NCBI GenBank assembly: GCA_963082975.1
Contig: OY720345.1
Coordinates: forward strand, 79,453,034 to 79,517,033
Length of the DNA: 64,000 nucleotides
Reading direction: 5' to 3'
From: Labia minor
Lineage: Eukaryota > Arthropoda > Insecta > Dermaptera > Spongiphoridae
The notes under the pieces were generated by a model. That model was given only the letters and a program-made list of their open reading frames with translations, did not search any database and was not told the DNA's origin. This document shows, one piece after another, positions 45,644 to 57,690 of this stretch; position 1 is the first letter of the stretch; the number at the start of each line of letters is the position of its first letter. The position numbers were made by a program, and so were the translations under genes.

Positions 45644-46990
45644 ATGAATTCTAGTCCTTAATCCCTTATTTATTTGTTAATTTTTAATATTGAGTGATAT
45701 TTTTCTCTTGTATTGTTTTCATTGTTTTTATTAAAATTAAATTATTATGGTATTAATTTTATAGGATACTTATGTTTAAGTAGGCAGTTACAAAGTGTGA
45801 TATACACTTTTATAAAATAATTATTTGAAAAATAAGATAACAAATGATTTTAGAAAATGCCCATTATAATTCATATAACATATATGTATTTCAATGAATA
45901 TTAACAAAAACGTGTATTAATATAAAATAAATATTTTTGGAATAAAACTATTTCCAAAAAATATTGATTTATTATTTTATTACCGTTTAAAATTTAAAAC
46001 AAAGTGAGAAATAAGTTTGAAAAATATATATTTTACTTATTTAAATAACTCTCAAATTCAAAAAATGCATTTGTTTTAAAATGCCCTTTGAAGAAAAATA
46101 TGACAGAATAAGGATAAACTATAATTTATTTTGAATAAAATAATTTGTTGAAAATTTCATGTTTTATTCCTCTATTTTTCCTTAATTATCCCAGATTTAG
46201 AGCTGACGTGCGCAAACTTTTTTTGACACCCCCGTTTTTTCTTCCAGTTAAAAACTTGCACCCTTAACATGCATGATATTTTGAAGATTTTTTTTTGACG
46301 AATTTTATGACGATGCTAATAAAAAAATAAATAAATTCATGGAAAAAAATTTACATATTATTTAAAAAAATCACTATAATTGAATATATTAAATGAAATA
46401 TATAGCATTTTAATATGAACTAGATAATATTACTGTATAAATTAACATTTATTTATTAAAAAAAAAATTGGGGTAAGTCTAAGAGCTCTCTCTTTATATG
46501 AGACTATCTGTAATACTTAATTTTTTTTAATAAAGTAGTTTTACTGGCAATTATTTCGAGTCTGCATATTTGACGACACCGCTACTCACCACTCTGATTT
46601 AACATCAGACAATTGTGAACGTGATTTTATTTTGATATAAGTTAATTTTTACAATGAGATTTTACAGATTGTGCTGGCATATTAAGGAAACTAAAACTGT
46701 TGAAATGCTTTTTGCTTTCAAACCGACTTAATTATAAAATCATTTCTCAGATCTATTAAATTTTCCTTTCTTTCTATTTTTTATATAAAACTAATTAATT
46801 TTTACCAATCTTTTTTTTTTAAGTAATGACGATCGTGGCCCATAGTTTACGCTTTTCTCATTGATAGTGTTTATTTCATGAAATTGTTAATTCAACCATT
46901 CCGGCTTCTCTTATAGTTTCTAAGATAACAATACTGTACAATTTAAAATCAATACTGTATATAAATAAATGTCTCTATACTTATATAAAA
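45644..46990. other. Gemin5 3' flank and A+T-rich spacer
   Basis: AATAAA-type signals occur at 45925 and 45941. Nothing further recognised. Confidence 0.5.
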
Positions 46991-46994
46991 AAAG

Positions 46995-47110
46995 GTTTTA
47001 GTCTGCACATTGCTCAGAAATTTAAAATTTTTTTGCATATCTTCGTGTTTCATGATCTCTAGAATCCAAAAGTGTCTTTAGAATTTTTCATGTCTGTCTG
47101 TTCATTTAAG
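46995..47110 (-). repeat. Dispersed repeat R1, reverse
   Basis: Complement of the 5430-5545 block (AGTCTGCACATTGCTCAGAA, GAATCCAAAAGTG). Confidence 0.55.
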
Positions 47111-47470
47111 AAACGGGAAATTCAAAGTCACAGACTTAATGACATACCCTAGTACTATATTAGCCAGTAACTCTCCAGTTTATTAAATATATCCTCGTTG
47201 AATAATATTTTATCAAAATCCGCTTAGAGTAGTAGCGTTTGAAGGATTAATGATTGACTTTTATTATCTTTGCCTACACAGCACTAACGATAGAGAATCG
47301 AATAATTTTTGGGAGGTTTTCTTCAAACATCTTTTTCCTAAAAACGCTCTCGCCTCTACTGATTCTCATACTTAAGTGATTCGGAGCTGGTTGGATGATT
47401 CTTATCAGTTCTTCGTAGACCTCATTTAAATAATCCAATTGATCAAATATTTAAAATTTATCATTAATAT

Positions 47471-48024
47471 CAAATGAATGGATTAAATAACATATATTAA
47501 TTTAAATTAAATTAAATTAATTAAATTATAAATTAAAATTAATAAATAATATTTATTGAACCAGCGCATGTTTGGCTCTTTGTTGATGGCACCCGTCATG
47601 TGTTGGCGCGTGAGATTTGCAGTGTTAAAAAATGAATTCTGGTACTTTCAGCTATTCAATCCCGCTGAAATTCTATATATAGCAGTTTTATACAATTATT
47701 AATCATGTGAAAAATTATCAAACATATATCTTTATTTTTACGATCACTTTAGAAGAAAAAAAATCAAAACGTTGTAGGTAATGACCCTCTTTCTCAAAAG
47801 TTGATAGAAAACTATGAATTTTGAATAATGCTCATGTACCAAATTGCATCATTCTAGCTCAAACCGTTTTTTCGTAATCTTGTCTACATACATACACACA
47901 CACATAGGCATTTTTCTCAACCTTAGTGAAAATGATTCAGAAACCTTCAAAACGTATAAAAACATCAAAATCTCAACATCGAAAATTTTCGTGATTGCAA
48001 TACTATCTCTGGCGAGATAGTAAA
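47471..48024 (-). mobile_element. HINE-A copy A1, 3' tip lost
   Basis: On the minus strand it starts with the palindrome ACTATCTCGCCAGAGATAGT, has the TTGAGATTTTGATG and (TG)n segments, ACGCGCCAACAC, and runs to TTATTTAATCCATTCATTT. The terminal GCGAGATAGT and hairpin are missing. Confidence 0.7.
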
Positions 48025-48054
48025 AAAACCTAGACTATTCCTCCAAATCTCTTC

Positions 48055-48290
48055 TCATTGTCCACTGACTGACAGCCACATCTCGATCTTATTTGAGTTC
48101 CTGGTCATTGAGGGCGATGTAAAGGCGATTTCAGAGTTAAAACGATCATCCATCTCAGACACGATGCAGGCGGGTCTTTGAGTATAGCTGTCAGTCTGCT
48201 GAAATCTCCTATAGATCCTTGAAACAGCAAATCCTCTTAAAACCAATAGATAACTAACTTCTTTATGATGATATCACTTTTCTATCATAA
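48055..48290 (-). pseudogene. Tc1-type transposase N-terminal fragment
   Basis: The minus strand reads LRGFAVSRIYRRFQQTDSY, TQRP, SEMDDRF and ..WLSVSGQ. This corresponds to the helix-turn-helix region of Tc1-like transposases ('SR..RRF..T.S..RRPG..R.T...DDRF..'), ending near the SVSGQT motif. The catalytic domain is absent. Confidence 0.5.
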
Positions 48291-48299
48291 CATCAACTT

Positions 48300-49000
48300 G
48301 GGAGGCAACTTCCGGCTTAAAATCCATGATAATCGAAAATAAATGGTGTAAATTTGTGAAGAGGTGTTTAGGTCATCTGCATTAATAAGAATGATTGATT
48401 GTACGAGATTTTATAAGTCAATTGAAAATCAACAGTAACGATAGCAATTTTTCCATTGCTGCTATTCCGATCGCATGATTTATAAATTATGAATTTCATT
48501 GATATTGAGATCAATTTAAACGTATTAAATAAACTTCAAAAATATAGACATTTAATAAAGATCGGCCCAGTTATTTAAAAATAATAAAACTTTATATGCC
48601 AGGTTGAGTTGATTTGACTGCACGTATTTGTATATGTTGCTTTTAATCTTTAAAAAAATTATTTTCTTTTCGATTTTATATTCAATCAAATATTATATAG
48701 ATAATAAAAGTATAATCGATATTTGAAAAAAATTAGAGATGTACATAAATCATAATGCTTGACTGGATCATTACAATTCCCTATAATTTAGTATCATTCT
48801 ACTATTACAAATGCATATATGAAACTTTTAGGCCAATTGTACCACTCTCTTATCTTTGATTCCCTCCCTATAACATTTAAATTCTTTAAAAATTTTTAAT
48901 TTGTAAAATTGATTATTAGTATTATTTTCTAAGCCTATATATAATTTAATCTCCTATATAATTTTATCCATTTATTCAATTATTATATATTCTATAGTAT
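48300..49000. other. A+T-rich stretch, no gene recognised
   Basis: No recognisable feature. Confidence 0.5.
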
Positions 49001-49004
49001 CTGG

Positions 49005-49110
49005 TTCACCAAGCCGCCGCTCCGTCATTAAAAAAAATGATTCCTTATTATCGGGTTTGGCTGGTAATATTAATATCTGGTTCACCGAGCCGCCGTTCAA
49101 ATAATTTAAA
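49005..49110 (-). repeat. Dispersed repeat with GCCGCCG palindrome, two ends
   Basis: 'CTGGTTCACC(a/g)AGCCGCCG' occurs twice (49001 and 49076) in direct orientation about 75 bp apart. The block matches 9830-10012 in reverse. Confidence 0.45.
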
Positions 49111-49134
49111 AGATCATAAATAAAATAAGTTGAC

Positions 49135-49638
49135 CTGTGGCCAGGCCCGAACCGACCGACGGTTTGAAATAAATTAATTTCCAGCTACAGAAACAATTTC
49201 AAATAATTTTAATAGGTGTATATCTATTAATGTAATATATGAATAGAACATAAATATTTTTAATTTTATTTTATTTATAATATATATGTAAGACCAGGCT
49301 GTGAAGTCATGAATGGCTGGATGACGTCATATAATTTTAATTAAGAAAAAACTAATAAAGATGATTTTTCTCGAGTATAAAACCAATGCAAAGTGAATGA
49401 TTCGTGATGATATGTAAAAAATCTCCTCATGTGAAATTTGGTATGAAAATAACCCTTACCTTCCTATCGTCGATCGCTAATACTACCTCAGGCTGTACAC
49501 ATCTATACGGACGGACAGACATCATGCTAAAAATACTTTTTTCTGTTAAGAAAATGCATGATTCGTGGAGATATGTAAAAATCTCCACATGTGAAATTTG
49601 GTGTGAAAACAATACCTCCCTTACTATCGTCGGTCGGT
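49135..49638 (-). mobile_element. HINE-C copy C2, complete ends
   Basis: On the minus strand it starts ACCGACCGACGATAGTAAGG and ends CGTCGGTCGGTTCGGGCC, TGGCCACAGGTCAACTTA before TTT. The 11-bp ACCGACCGACG/CGTCGGTCGGT pair is the sub-terminal inverted repeat, and CCTG gcca CAGG the terminal hairpin. The body has GTCTGTCCGTCCG and a TGACGTCA. This copy defines the family. Confidence 0.7.
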
Positions 49639-49679
49639 AAAAAAAAAGTCATAAAACATACAACCCTTAAATGTACGTA

Positions 49680-50110
49680 TTAATGCACTGAAAGACAGAA
49701 AAGTATGGCATGTGGATATAACATAAGATATATTTCGTAATTTTAGTTTATTTATTTTTGTAATATTTTGTATTTAGTGTCTGACATCATTTTGACTTCC
49801 TATTTTAAATTAAAAAAAATAAAACTAATAAACGTTTTGAAACAATTTCAATTTAATTTAAAAGTACGACAAATATGGATATAACAAATATTTTTAATTA
49901 TATTTTATTTTTAATATTTTGTATTTAAGGAAGCGCTGTCTGATGTAGTTGCTGACGTCATTTAAATACCCTATTTTAAATTAAGAAAAAAACTAATAAG
50001 GATGATTCTTCCGGAGATTGAAACCAATACAGATCTTCTTTATAAAAATTATCTTTGGTGTGAATTTCAAAAAAATCCTTTGAGCGGTTTAATATTCCAA
50101 AAAAACATAT
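49680..50110 (-). repeat. Related TGACGTCA-bearing repeats
   Basis: Two diverged segments ('TTTTAAATTAAGAAAAAAACT' with TGACGTCA at 49963) resemble the HINE-C middle part and the 15720-15850 repeat. Confidence 0.4.
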
Positions 50111-50210
50111 ATATATATTTATATAATATAATATAATTTATAATTTACTCATTTATTCAACTACTATATATATATATTTACAGCAAATTTATGAGACTAA
50201 TACCTCTTTT

Positions 50211-50794
50211 TACTATCTCGCCAGAGATAGTATTGCAATCACGAAAATTTTCGATGTTGAGATTTTGATGTTTTTATACGTTTTGAAGGTTCCTGAATCA
50301 TTTTCACTAAGGTTGAGAAAAATGCCTATGTGTGTGTGTATGTATGTAGACAAGATTACGAAAAAACGGTTTGAGCTAGAATGATGCAATTTGGTACATG
50401 AGCATTATTCAAAATTCATAGTTTTCCATCAACTTTTGAGAAATGTAGCTCAACCGGAAGACGGTCATTACCTACAACGTTTTGATTTTTTTTCCTCTAA
50501 AGTGACCGTAAAAATAAAGATATATGTTTGATAATTTTTCACATGATTAATAACTGCTATATATAGAATTTCAGCTTGATTGAATCGCTGAAAGTACCAG
50601 AATTAATTTTTTAACACTGCAAATCTCACGCGCCAACACGTGCCATGATGCCATCAATAAAAAACCAAACATGAGCTGGTTTAATATTTATTATTTATAA
50701 TTTATAATTAATTAAATTTAATTTAAATATAATATATTATGTTATTTAATCCAATTCAAATTGCGAGATAGTCGAGTGGAGACACTCCAGCTAA
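50211..50794 (+). mobile_element. HINE-A copy A2, complete
   Basis: 584 bp: 5' ACTATCTCGCC (folding with AGAGATAGT), a (TG)/(TATG) microsatellite, a middle with CTCACGCGCCAACACGTG, then GCGAGATAGT (inverse of the 5' end), hairpin TGGAG aca CTCCA and the end GCTAA before TTTT. It lies between T runs. No protein coded. Confidence 0.75.
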
Positions 50795-50799
50795 TTTTC

Positions 50800-51709
50800 T
50801 TTGTGGTCTGAACATGTAGTATTTTTTTAAATTTGCCTTAAACTCCCTACCACTTGCTGATTCATGTGATATAATTTATATGAACTAATATTTATCTAAT
50901 TATATTATAAATACATACTTAAAATTTCTGAAATTAAATATGTAACTTAACGTAAGATGACGCCACTTTCCATTTATATATAAATATATATAGATATTAA
51001 CACCTATGTTTATCACCTTCCTGTTCTCTGTTAAAAATATTTATCTTTTTTTATCTTTTTTTTTAGTTTCGTTATTTTATGTCATTTGACATATCTTAGT
51101 ATGATAATTTTCATAGTTATAAGTGTACTAATAATAGCGAAGTATTTGAACAATTTTCAGTTTACATTATTAATAAATATTTTACCAATTTTTAATAATG
51201 TTTTAAGTGAGAATTAAAAATAAATAGAGAGATTAATTATATGGTAGATTCTGTGATGTTTTATCAACAAGATGATACAAATCTACGTTTAAAAAATTCC
51301 TACCATCGAAAACACCATTATCACTCAATCATCCGTATATCTTGTGAGTTAACTGCACCAGGTCACTGACCTCTTTCGATTTTTGAATAACCACATAGAT
51401 ATTAGAAATTTCTTGATTGTAATCTTATACCTATAAAAGTATAATATATATAAATATAACTTATTAATATATTAATATATTCATATACTTAGGGATTTAG
51501 AAATATATTGACAAATTTTTTATTGCTTTCACGTTTTACAAGTTTATTTGAACTATGTCCGTTTCTGTTTAGAAATTATTGACTTCTGATCATGTCAATT
51601 CGACTAATTTAACTGATTTTCTACTAATTTATTTTCTAGTAAATAATATACAAACTATATTTATATTTTTTTTGTTTTTGTTATTTCAAAAAATGATTGA
51701 ATTCGGCCC

Positions 51710-51710
<1 letters not shown>
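50800..51710. other. A+T-rich stretch
   Basis: No gene recognised. Confidence 0.5.

Positions 51711-51711
<1 letters not shown>

Positions 51712-51749
<38 letters not shown>
51712..51749. repeat. (AT)n microsatellite
   Basis: About 19 uninterrupted AT units; shorter runs lie at 52570, 52831, 42712 and 39062. Confidence 0.95.
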
Positions 51750-51751
<2 letters not shown>

Positions 51752-51752
<1 letters not shown>

Positions 51753-52018
51753 TATTACTATCAGATTTATCAGGGATATAATCACGTATTTTTGTGAGAT
51801 TGTTTTCTCGACGTTTCGGCACCATTTTCAAGAGATTATTTAGTTGGGAATATTTTTTGGGATTCTGGTCTGTGTGACCAAGGGTTAATATCGGGATTTT
51901 GGGTTGATAGGTTGGATGGTTTTGTACTCACTGCGTTGCTGTGGAGCTCCGATGAATCCTGAGCAATCCTGACTCTGGCACACGTCCGTACCGGACAATA
52001 GCCCGAGGCCAGGCCCCC
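51752..52018 (+). repeat. Dispersed repeat P1, first copy
   Basis: CATATTACTATCAGATTTATC, TTTTCTCGACGTTTCGGCAC, CCAAGGGTTAATATCGGGAT and GCGTTGCTGTGGAGCTCC recur in order at 52880-53110; the first part also occurs at 52794. It is G+C-richer than its surroundings, and the CGACGTTTCG motif is common in Penelope-like and other arthropod repeats. Class unresolved. Confidence 0.6.
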
Positions 52019-52250
52019 TAAACTCTATCGTTCTCCGTGAAACAAAGTTTTTGGCGCCATGTGGTTATGCTGGCATTCAAAAATATAATAAAAATTCGGG
52101 CTTGTGTGTGTGTTGTGTGTGTGTTGTGTGTATGTGTTTAGTCTTTGCAAAGACCAAACACACAAGTCCGATTTTTTTTTCAATTAGTTACTGCCAGCAT
52201 TCGCATGGTGGCGCCAAAAACTTTGTTTCACGGAGAACAATAGAGTTTAG
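52019..52250. repeat. Near-complete palindrome, ~56-bp outer arms
   Basis: Outer arms TAAACTCTAT.. to GGCGCCA and their complement (52193-52249) differ at few bases. Inside, CGGGCTTGTGTGT pairs with ACACACAAGTCCG and TGGTCTTTGCAAAGACCA forms the tip. A foldback element inserted in or attached to repeat P1. Confidence 0.7.
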
Positions 52251-52389
52251 CAGTCTGTTAGATGGTCTGTGCCCGAGGCCAACTGGGCCGGTACGCATTT
52301 TTGTTCAGGATTGGACAACGACTATCAAGCCGCTTCTAGGGTAAAGGTGTTTTCTGATCTGAACGGATCGTTACAACCTTTATGTTGAT

Positions 52390-52572
52390 CTTTTTGATCA
52401 GATGCTGCTAATTTTTATTTCAAGTAGCTTCTCAATTTTAATTACATATGCTGGGAGGACCTCGTTTCCATGGACCCTAGCTAGAGAGAAATCCCTTTGC
52501 CATACCTGGGACTTGAATCCGGGACCACAAGGTTGGGAGCCAAGAGGGTTGCCTCCAGCCTCCAGACTTTCA
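52390..52572 (-). repeat. tRNA-derived SINE
   Basis: On the minus strand a Pol III B-box-like GGATTCAAGTCCC follows a tRNA-like head (GGCAACCCTC..), then the family core AGAAGCTACTTGAAATAAA. Relatives at 58150-58395 and 60637-60900. Confidence 0.6.
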
Positions 52573-52879
52573 TATATATATATATATATATAGGGTAAAC
52601 GTACCATTAGTTGACGGTCTTAAGAGAAATTTTCATAAAAACCACTATTGTAATTCTGTAACAAAAGTGAGAATAATAACAAAACAAGTGCTAACATATT
52701 TCATAACTATTTTTAATTATCACTATAAGGTAAAGAAGGGTAATTTCGTCACCCTAAGCCATTTTTGTACGTTTCCTAATGCTGCCATATATATTCATAT
52801 TACTATCAGATTTATCAGGGATATAATCACATATATATATATATATATATATGTTGGTTTGGATTTCCGTGAATGATAT

Positions 52880-53110
52880 TGTTATTATTACTATCAGATT
52901 TATCAGGGATATTTTGTGAGATTGTTTTCTCGACGTTTCGTCACCCATTTTGGCGCCATTTTCAAGAGATTATTTAGGTGGGAATATTTTTGGGATTCTG
53001 GGTCTTAGTCTGTGTGACCAAGGGTTAATATCGGGATTTTGGGATGATAGGTTGGGTGGTTTTGTACTCATTGCGTTGCTGTGGAGCTCCTAAGAATCCT
53101 GGGCAATCCT
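52880..53110 (+). repeat. Dispersed repeat P1, second copy
   Basis: Matches 51765-51965 with small indels (an extra CCCATTTTGG after GTTTCGTCA). Confidence 0.6.
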
Positions 53111-53129
53111 TAATACTTAAATAATTATA

Positions 53130-53490
53130 CTTATACTTAAATAATTTAAATGTATCTATTAATGCAATGGATATAACATAAATATTTTTAATTTTATTTT
53201 ATTTATAATATATAAGAAGGCGCTGGCTGTGACGTCATGCAGGGCTGGTTGACGTCATATAATTTTAAATTAAGAAAAAACTAATGAAGATGATTTTCCC
53301 GAGGATAAAACCAATACAAATGCATGATTTGTGGAGATAAGTAAAAAATCTCCTCATACTAAAAGTTGATCATTTCATCATACTGATGCATTAAGTAAAT
53401 ATACCAAATATATATATATAATGTTGTTTGGAAATTAATTTATTTCAAATCGTCGGTCGGTTCTGTGCCCGGCCACAGGTCATTTTTTTA
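53130..53490. mobile_element. Rearranged HINE-C copy
   Basis: The 53130-53400 part is HINE-C in reverse orientation (two TGACGTCA-like sites, AAGAAAAAACTAATGAAGAT). It then abuts a HINE-C 3' end in forward orientation (TCGTCGGTCGGTTCTG, GCCCGGCCACAGGTCA). An inversion or two nested insertions. Confidence 0.55.
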
Positions 53491-53494
53491 AGAT

Positions 53495-53855
53495 GTATAA
53501 AACTTTAGCATAGCATTTATTTTATTTTATTTTCTAAAGACTACCTACAATCTACAATCTACAATGTATTTGACATATTTTTGTTATACAGAATTTCCAC
53601 TACCCGCCTATACTATATTCATTATTAATTATTCATATCTACAGAAAAAGCATGTCGATTTTCTTTGTTTCCTTCTAAAGTAGATAAAAACGTCCTATTA
53701 TACTTATCATGTATCAAGATTTATATAATTTTAATCCCTTTTTTAGACTTCTTATTAGGAATATATTGTATCAAGTTGAGTCTTACATATAATAAAGACA
53801 GTTTTTTATTAAATATCTATATATCTCTTAAATCATGCTAAAAATATTTTTTCTG
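53495..53855. other. A+T-rich stretch
   Basis: No gene recognised. Confidence 0.45.
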
Positions 53856-53957
53856 TTAAGAAAATGCATGATTCGTGGAGATATGTAAAAATTTCCACAT
53901 GTGAAATTTGGTGTGAAAACAATACCACCCTTACTATCGTCGGTCGTTAAAAAAAAC
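53838..53957 (-). mobile_element. HINE-C 5'-end fragment
   Basis: Complement of the HINE-C 5' tip (ACGACCGACGATAGTAAGGG) and the TTTTCTTAACAGAAAAAATA block; the remainder is missing. Confidence 0.6.
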
Positions 53958-54654
53958 TCGAATTTTTAAATACAGAAGAGTTAATTGAATATTTTTCTCA
54001 GGATTTAACCTCCAATTCTTTTATACATAGATATATAAAAATTAATAAAATAAAAATAGAAATAGAATTCATATTTATTAAATATGTTTGTTAATCGTTT
54101 CCAATTTACTAGAATTAACATTTTTACTATAAATATTCAATCACTTTTCATTCAATTTCTTAATCTTAGAAATAATAGTATTTAATTGTTCCTTATAAAA
54201 AATGAATTGATTGATTTAGTAATTTTAGCCATGCGGTCAAGGTATGGCCGAATGACGTGGTGGGGATAGTGTGCTCCACCCCCAATAAAAAAAGAATACT
54301 TCGTCAATGCTTCTCACACGCGAACATCAACTATAAATTATCGATGAGTTTCCCAGGACAACCTTTCTCCACCCTTCTTTCGTCATAATACCATTTGGGT
54401 TTTTTATTCGTCATATATCCTTTGACACTACAAAACCAACCAACTGTTAAGGAATTTGCAAGAAAAATTGGATAAGTAACGTGAAGTGTTTGATTAGTGA
54501 CAATTTTCTTCTTGTAGATGTTGTTGTAAAAGTTAATTAAACTGTTAATTCAACAATAATTATAATCATAATAATAATAAATAATAATTGAGACTAAATC
54601 TATTACTGTTTTACTGGATAATTATATAAATAGTGTGGCTAATTAGACCTGAGT

Positions 54655-54792
54655 ATGTCTCCAGTGGATAGACCCAAAAGTCGATTAAAAACAAAAGGAT
54701 CGATCATTTCTTCACGGACAAGAATTAAGAAGCCATCTGTATCTGTAATCAGCTTAGACAACGATCTCAATGGCTGGCCTAAAATAGGTTAA
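54655..54792 (+). other. Possible short coding exon
   Basis: A 45-codon frame starting ATG at 54655 (MSPVDRPKSRLKTKGSIISS, RTRIKKPSVSVISLDNDLNG, WPKIG) has codon composition unlike the surrounding A+T noise. It could be a first exon with donor ATAG/GTTAAT. I do not recognise the family and find no second exon. Confidence 0.2.
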
Positions 54793-54799
54793 TATTAAA

Positions 54800-55480
54800 G
54801 ATAAATCTTATCTCATTTATTGATTACAACAGAAAATTGTTTCCGATTTGGAAATTCATTTTTAAAAAAAGTTATTGTGTCTCAAATGGGATTGGAATAA
54901 TTTTTTGTATGACAGTCTCCATTATGGATGACTCCCGATCGTGCCATTTATCGGCTCCGATGAATTTAAGTCCGTTAGGGTGGGTGGAAAGTAGAAAGAG
55001 AGAAAGAGAGAGAGAGAATGAGAAGATTACTAAAGTGCTACTCTTTAAATGTAAACAAATTAGTACTAGGCGTTTTATTCTGGCGCCTATTGGGCTTTTG
55101 TGACTAAATACATTATTACTCCATTCTACACAAGTTTTGAAAATAAAATTTAAAAATAAAGACATTTAACTAAATTTTATAAATTCTAATTCATTTGAAA
55201 AGAAAAAAAAAAAAAAAAAAAAAGGAAAAATAACGAAAATTTATGTAAAAGAAACAAATATATAATTGATGGCTATAAAATAAACTAATTAATTTATTTT
55301 CAAGTTATAATTTCAAATATCATTAAAATTTACTTAGAATTGGTTTGATAGCTCTTAAGGTGGTTATTTTCCAGATTCGCTGAGAAATTGAAATAATAAA
55401 AACAAAAATGTATATATTTATTTCGTTTTCCCATAAAAAAAAAATTTAAATAATAATCAAAACAAAGTGTTTACAATTAC
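54800..55480. other. A+T-rich spacer with (GA)n and poly-A
   Basis: (GA)n around 54995-55017 and a poly-A run at 55205-55223. No gene recognised. Confidence 0.45.
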
Positions 55481-55487
55481 AATGCTT

Positions 55488-56007
55488 GGTAATTATATTA
55501 AATGGTCATTCAGTCATGGATTTGGATAAAACTTTACAAGTGGGTTCCTTTTTTAATTCCAAATAAACTTTTCTTATGCAATTTTTGAGGGTCGCTTCTA
55601 GTTTAAGAGATCAAAATTATTAAATTTTGCATATAAATTCATTGATATTCTATTTAGCTACCATGTTTATTTGACCATCAGAGGGCTCCACTAATTTTCT
55701 GGTTTGTTTTTTTTTTCAGTTCGGATTAGATATAGAAAAATTAAAACAATAATTAATTAAATAATTTTCCTATATCCAAACCGAACGGAAAATTAGGAAT
55801 AAATGAATAATTAGTGAATTAGTCAATAAAACATTACTTAATGATATAATAATAAGCTAATCTGGCAAACTTTAATAATTTTTTTATCGTAAACTAGAAG
55901 CGATCCTCAAAAATTGCATAAGAAAAGTTTATTTGAAATTTAAAAAGGAACCCACTGGTAAAGTTTTATCCAAATCCATGACTGGATGACCATTTAATAT
56001 AATTACC
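55488..56007. mobile_element. 520-bp inverted-repeat element, 8-bp duplication
   Basis: Ends GGTAATTATATTAAATGGTC and its complement; arms reach about 150 bp (to AGCGATCCTCAAAAATTGC) with few differences. CAATGCTT flanks both sides (55480-55487 and 56008-56015). GG ends with an 8-bp duplication fit Merlin-type or another hAT-sized family. No coding capacity. Confidence 0.75.
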
Positions 56008-56019
56008 CAATGCTTTGTT

Positions 56020-56585
56020 TCATTTAATGTATTAAATTAGGTTTAAATTAATTTTTTTTATTACATTAAGTATATTTAAGTAAAATTGTTATTACCTTTT
56101 GAAGAAAAACTAATTATAACAAAAGAAGTTAGTTTCAAAAAAAATAAATAAGAATTTATCTAATGAATTTAAATTGTTACAGTATCATATTCTTTTTTTG
56201 TATTTTGTATTTGTATGAAATAAGTAATTGGATTTTAATAATGAATTCAAAATATATTATTGGTCCCACTTATTTAGGTTGTAATAAATTCGGTGAAAAT
56301 AATGTTAATGATACTTTATCAAAAATGAAAAATATTATTTTGTTTTAAAGGGTGAAATTCTTTATTAGAGCATTTATTAAATTCAAAATTAAAAAGCGTA
56401 TTCATCCAGTCAGTTTAGAAAGATTATTTTTAGATATTCTTGTTTGATGGTTCGAGAAAATAATAAATTAACTTCGAATTGAATATTAAAAACTTCTTGT
56501 TGGTTGAAATCTAATTGAATAATAGCTAAGAATCCTAAACAAGTTTATAAATACCTTGAAAAAAAAGTTGATTAACTTTTCTATT
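56020..56585. other. A+T-rich stretch
   Basis: A 61-codon open stretch at 56163-56348 begins with a hydrophobic segment but has no recognised relative and is probably chance. Confidence 0.4.
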
Positions 56586-56589
56586 TATG

Positions 56590-56940
56590 TATTTCGGACA
56601 AAGAAAGATAAAGTTACCGGGGAATGGCGCAGGCTGCATAACGAGGAATTGCATGATCTCTATGCATCTCCAGATATAGATAGTGTTATAAAATCGAAAA
56701 GCCTGCGATGTGCAGGACACGTGGCTAGAATGAGAGAGGAAAGAATGGTGAAGGGTATATTGGTGGGGAGACCGATTGGGAAAAGTCCACTTGGAAGACC
56801 AAGATCGCCGTAGGTGGACAATGTAGGAAGGAGGCGTGAAAGAGATGGGAGAAAGTAGGAGTTGGATGGTTATAGATCAGGATAGGGGCGCTTGAAGAAA
56901 TGTGGTTGCTGCAGCCAAGAACTTTCGGGTCACAGAGATA
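56590..56940 (+). pseudogene. LINE ORF2 C-terminal fragment
   Basis: Open in part: RTKKDKVTGEWRRLHNEELH, then DLYASPDIDSVIKSKSLRCA and GHVARMREERMVKGILVGRP, with frameshifts afterwards. It ends in AAGAACTTTCGGGTCACAG and (GATA)n. The WAGH Trp is changed to Cys. Confidence 0.8.
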
Positions 56941-57029
56941 GATAGATTTATGTATTTATTTATTATTCAATATTTGGGAACAAACCCATTCAGGAGTATA
57001 TAAATATTTTTGAAATGTTTGATTCTTTT

Positions 57030-57300
57030 TCAAAGTATATGTAAAAAGTTAATATACCTAGGTAGAATTAATCAAGTAAAAATAAAATGGTTAAGAAATG
57101 TATTGTTAGTCTCTAACTTTGGGAGCGAAAATAGATTCAGGGTATTTGAGAGACCACGAGGTCGAAGAAATCGAGAATTTATAGTTCGGAAAAGATGAAA
57201 TCACTGGAGATTGGAGTAGGTTGGAAGTTAATTGGAAAATGAATGTTGGAATCAAGAATTGTTGAGTTCCATGAAGACGAGAGATGGATAGGAAAGTTGT
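57030..57300 (+). pseudogene. Strongly decayed LINE fragment
   Basis: Short matches to the same LINE (GAAAATAGATTCAGGGTATTTGAGAG-type segment, AAGATGAAATCACTGGAGA) with most of the frame lost. Confidence 0.4.
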
Positions 57301-57419
57301 TCAGTCTGTGGGATAAGATATTTTAAACGAACATTCTAAGTGTACATATTTACAATTAAATTCTACAATTCTATACAAGAGTAGATTTATCTATTATTAT
57401 CTATATATTTAAAAGACAG

Positions 57420-57690
57420 TTCTATCACATACTCCTCCTAAACGACATGCGATTTGGGCCATTCCAATGCGACTTGATAGCCCTCGGGCTAATCTATTGA
57501 TAGCGTGAAATTCATTGGAAAACAATAAATACATTTTGAGAAAAGTGAAAAAATATTTTTTTTCTTACTTTTTATTATTTTTGACATCATTTGTGACGTC
57601 ACATCCAGTGCCTCTTATATCTTATATTTTTCAATCTTTTGCGTTTCAATTTCTTTGCGTGCGAGGGCACTCACACTGGTCCGCTAATAT
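57420..57690 (+). repeat. Possible Helentron-type termini
   Basis: AGCCC tc GGGCT with TAATC (57480), and GTGC gagg GCAC..GCTAAT (57659-57686) preceded by TGACGTCA, look like further hairpin-plus-CTAAT ends of non-autonomous elements. Confidence 0.35.

Noticed and set aside
51795-51850. CGACGTTTCG followed by ..CTTGAAAATGG-like complement, resembling a hammerhead ribozyme core as in Penelope-like repeats
   Set aside because: The CUGANGA box is not present in either strand and no helix II forms; the second copy at 52925 and the centre of the foldback at 60125 also fail.
56163-56348. Small secreted-peptide-like open frame
   Set aside because: Hydrophobic start is expected by chance in A+T-rich DNA; no Kozak-like context, splice signals or known relative.
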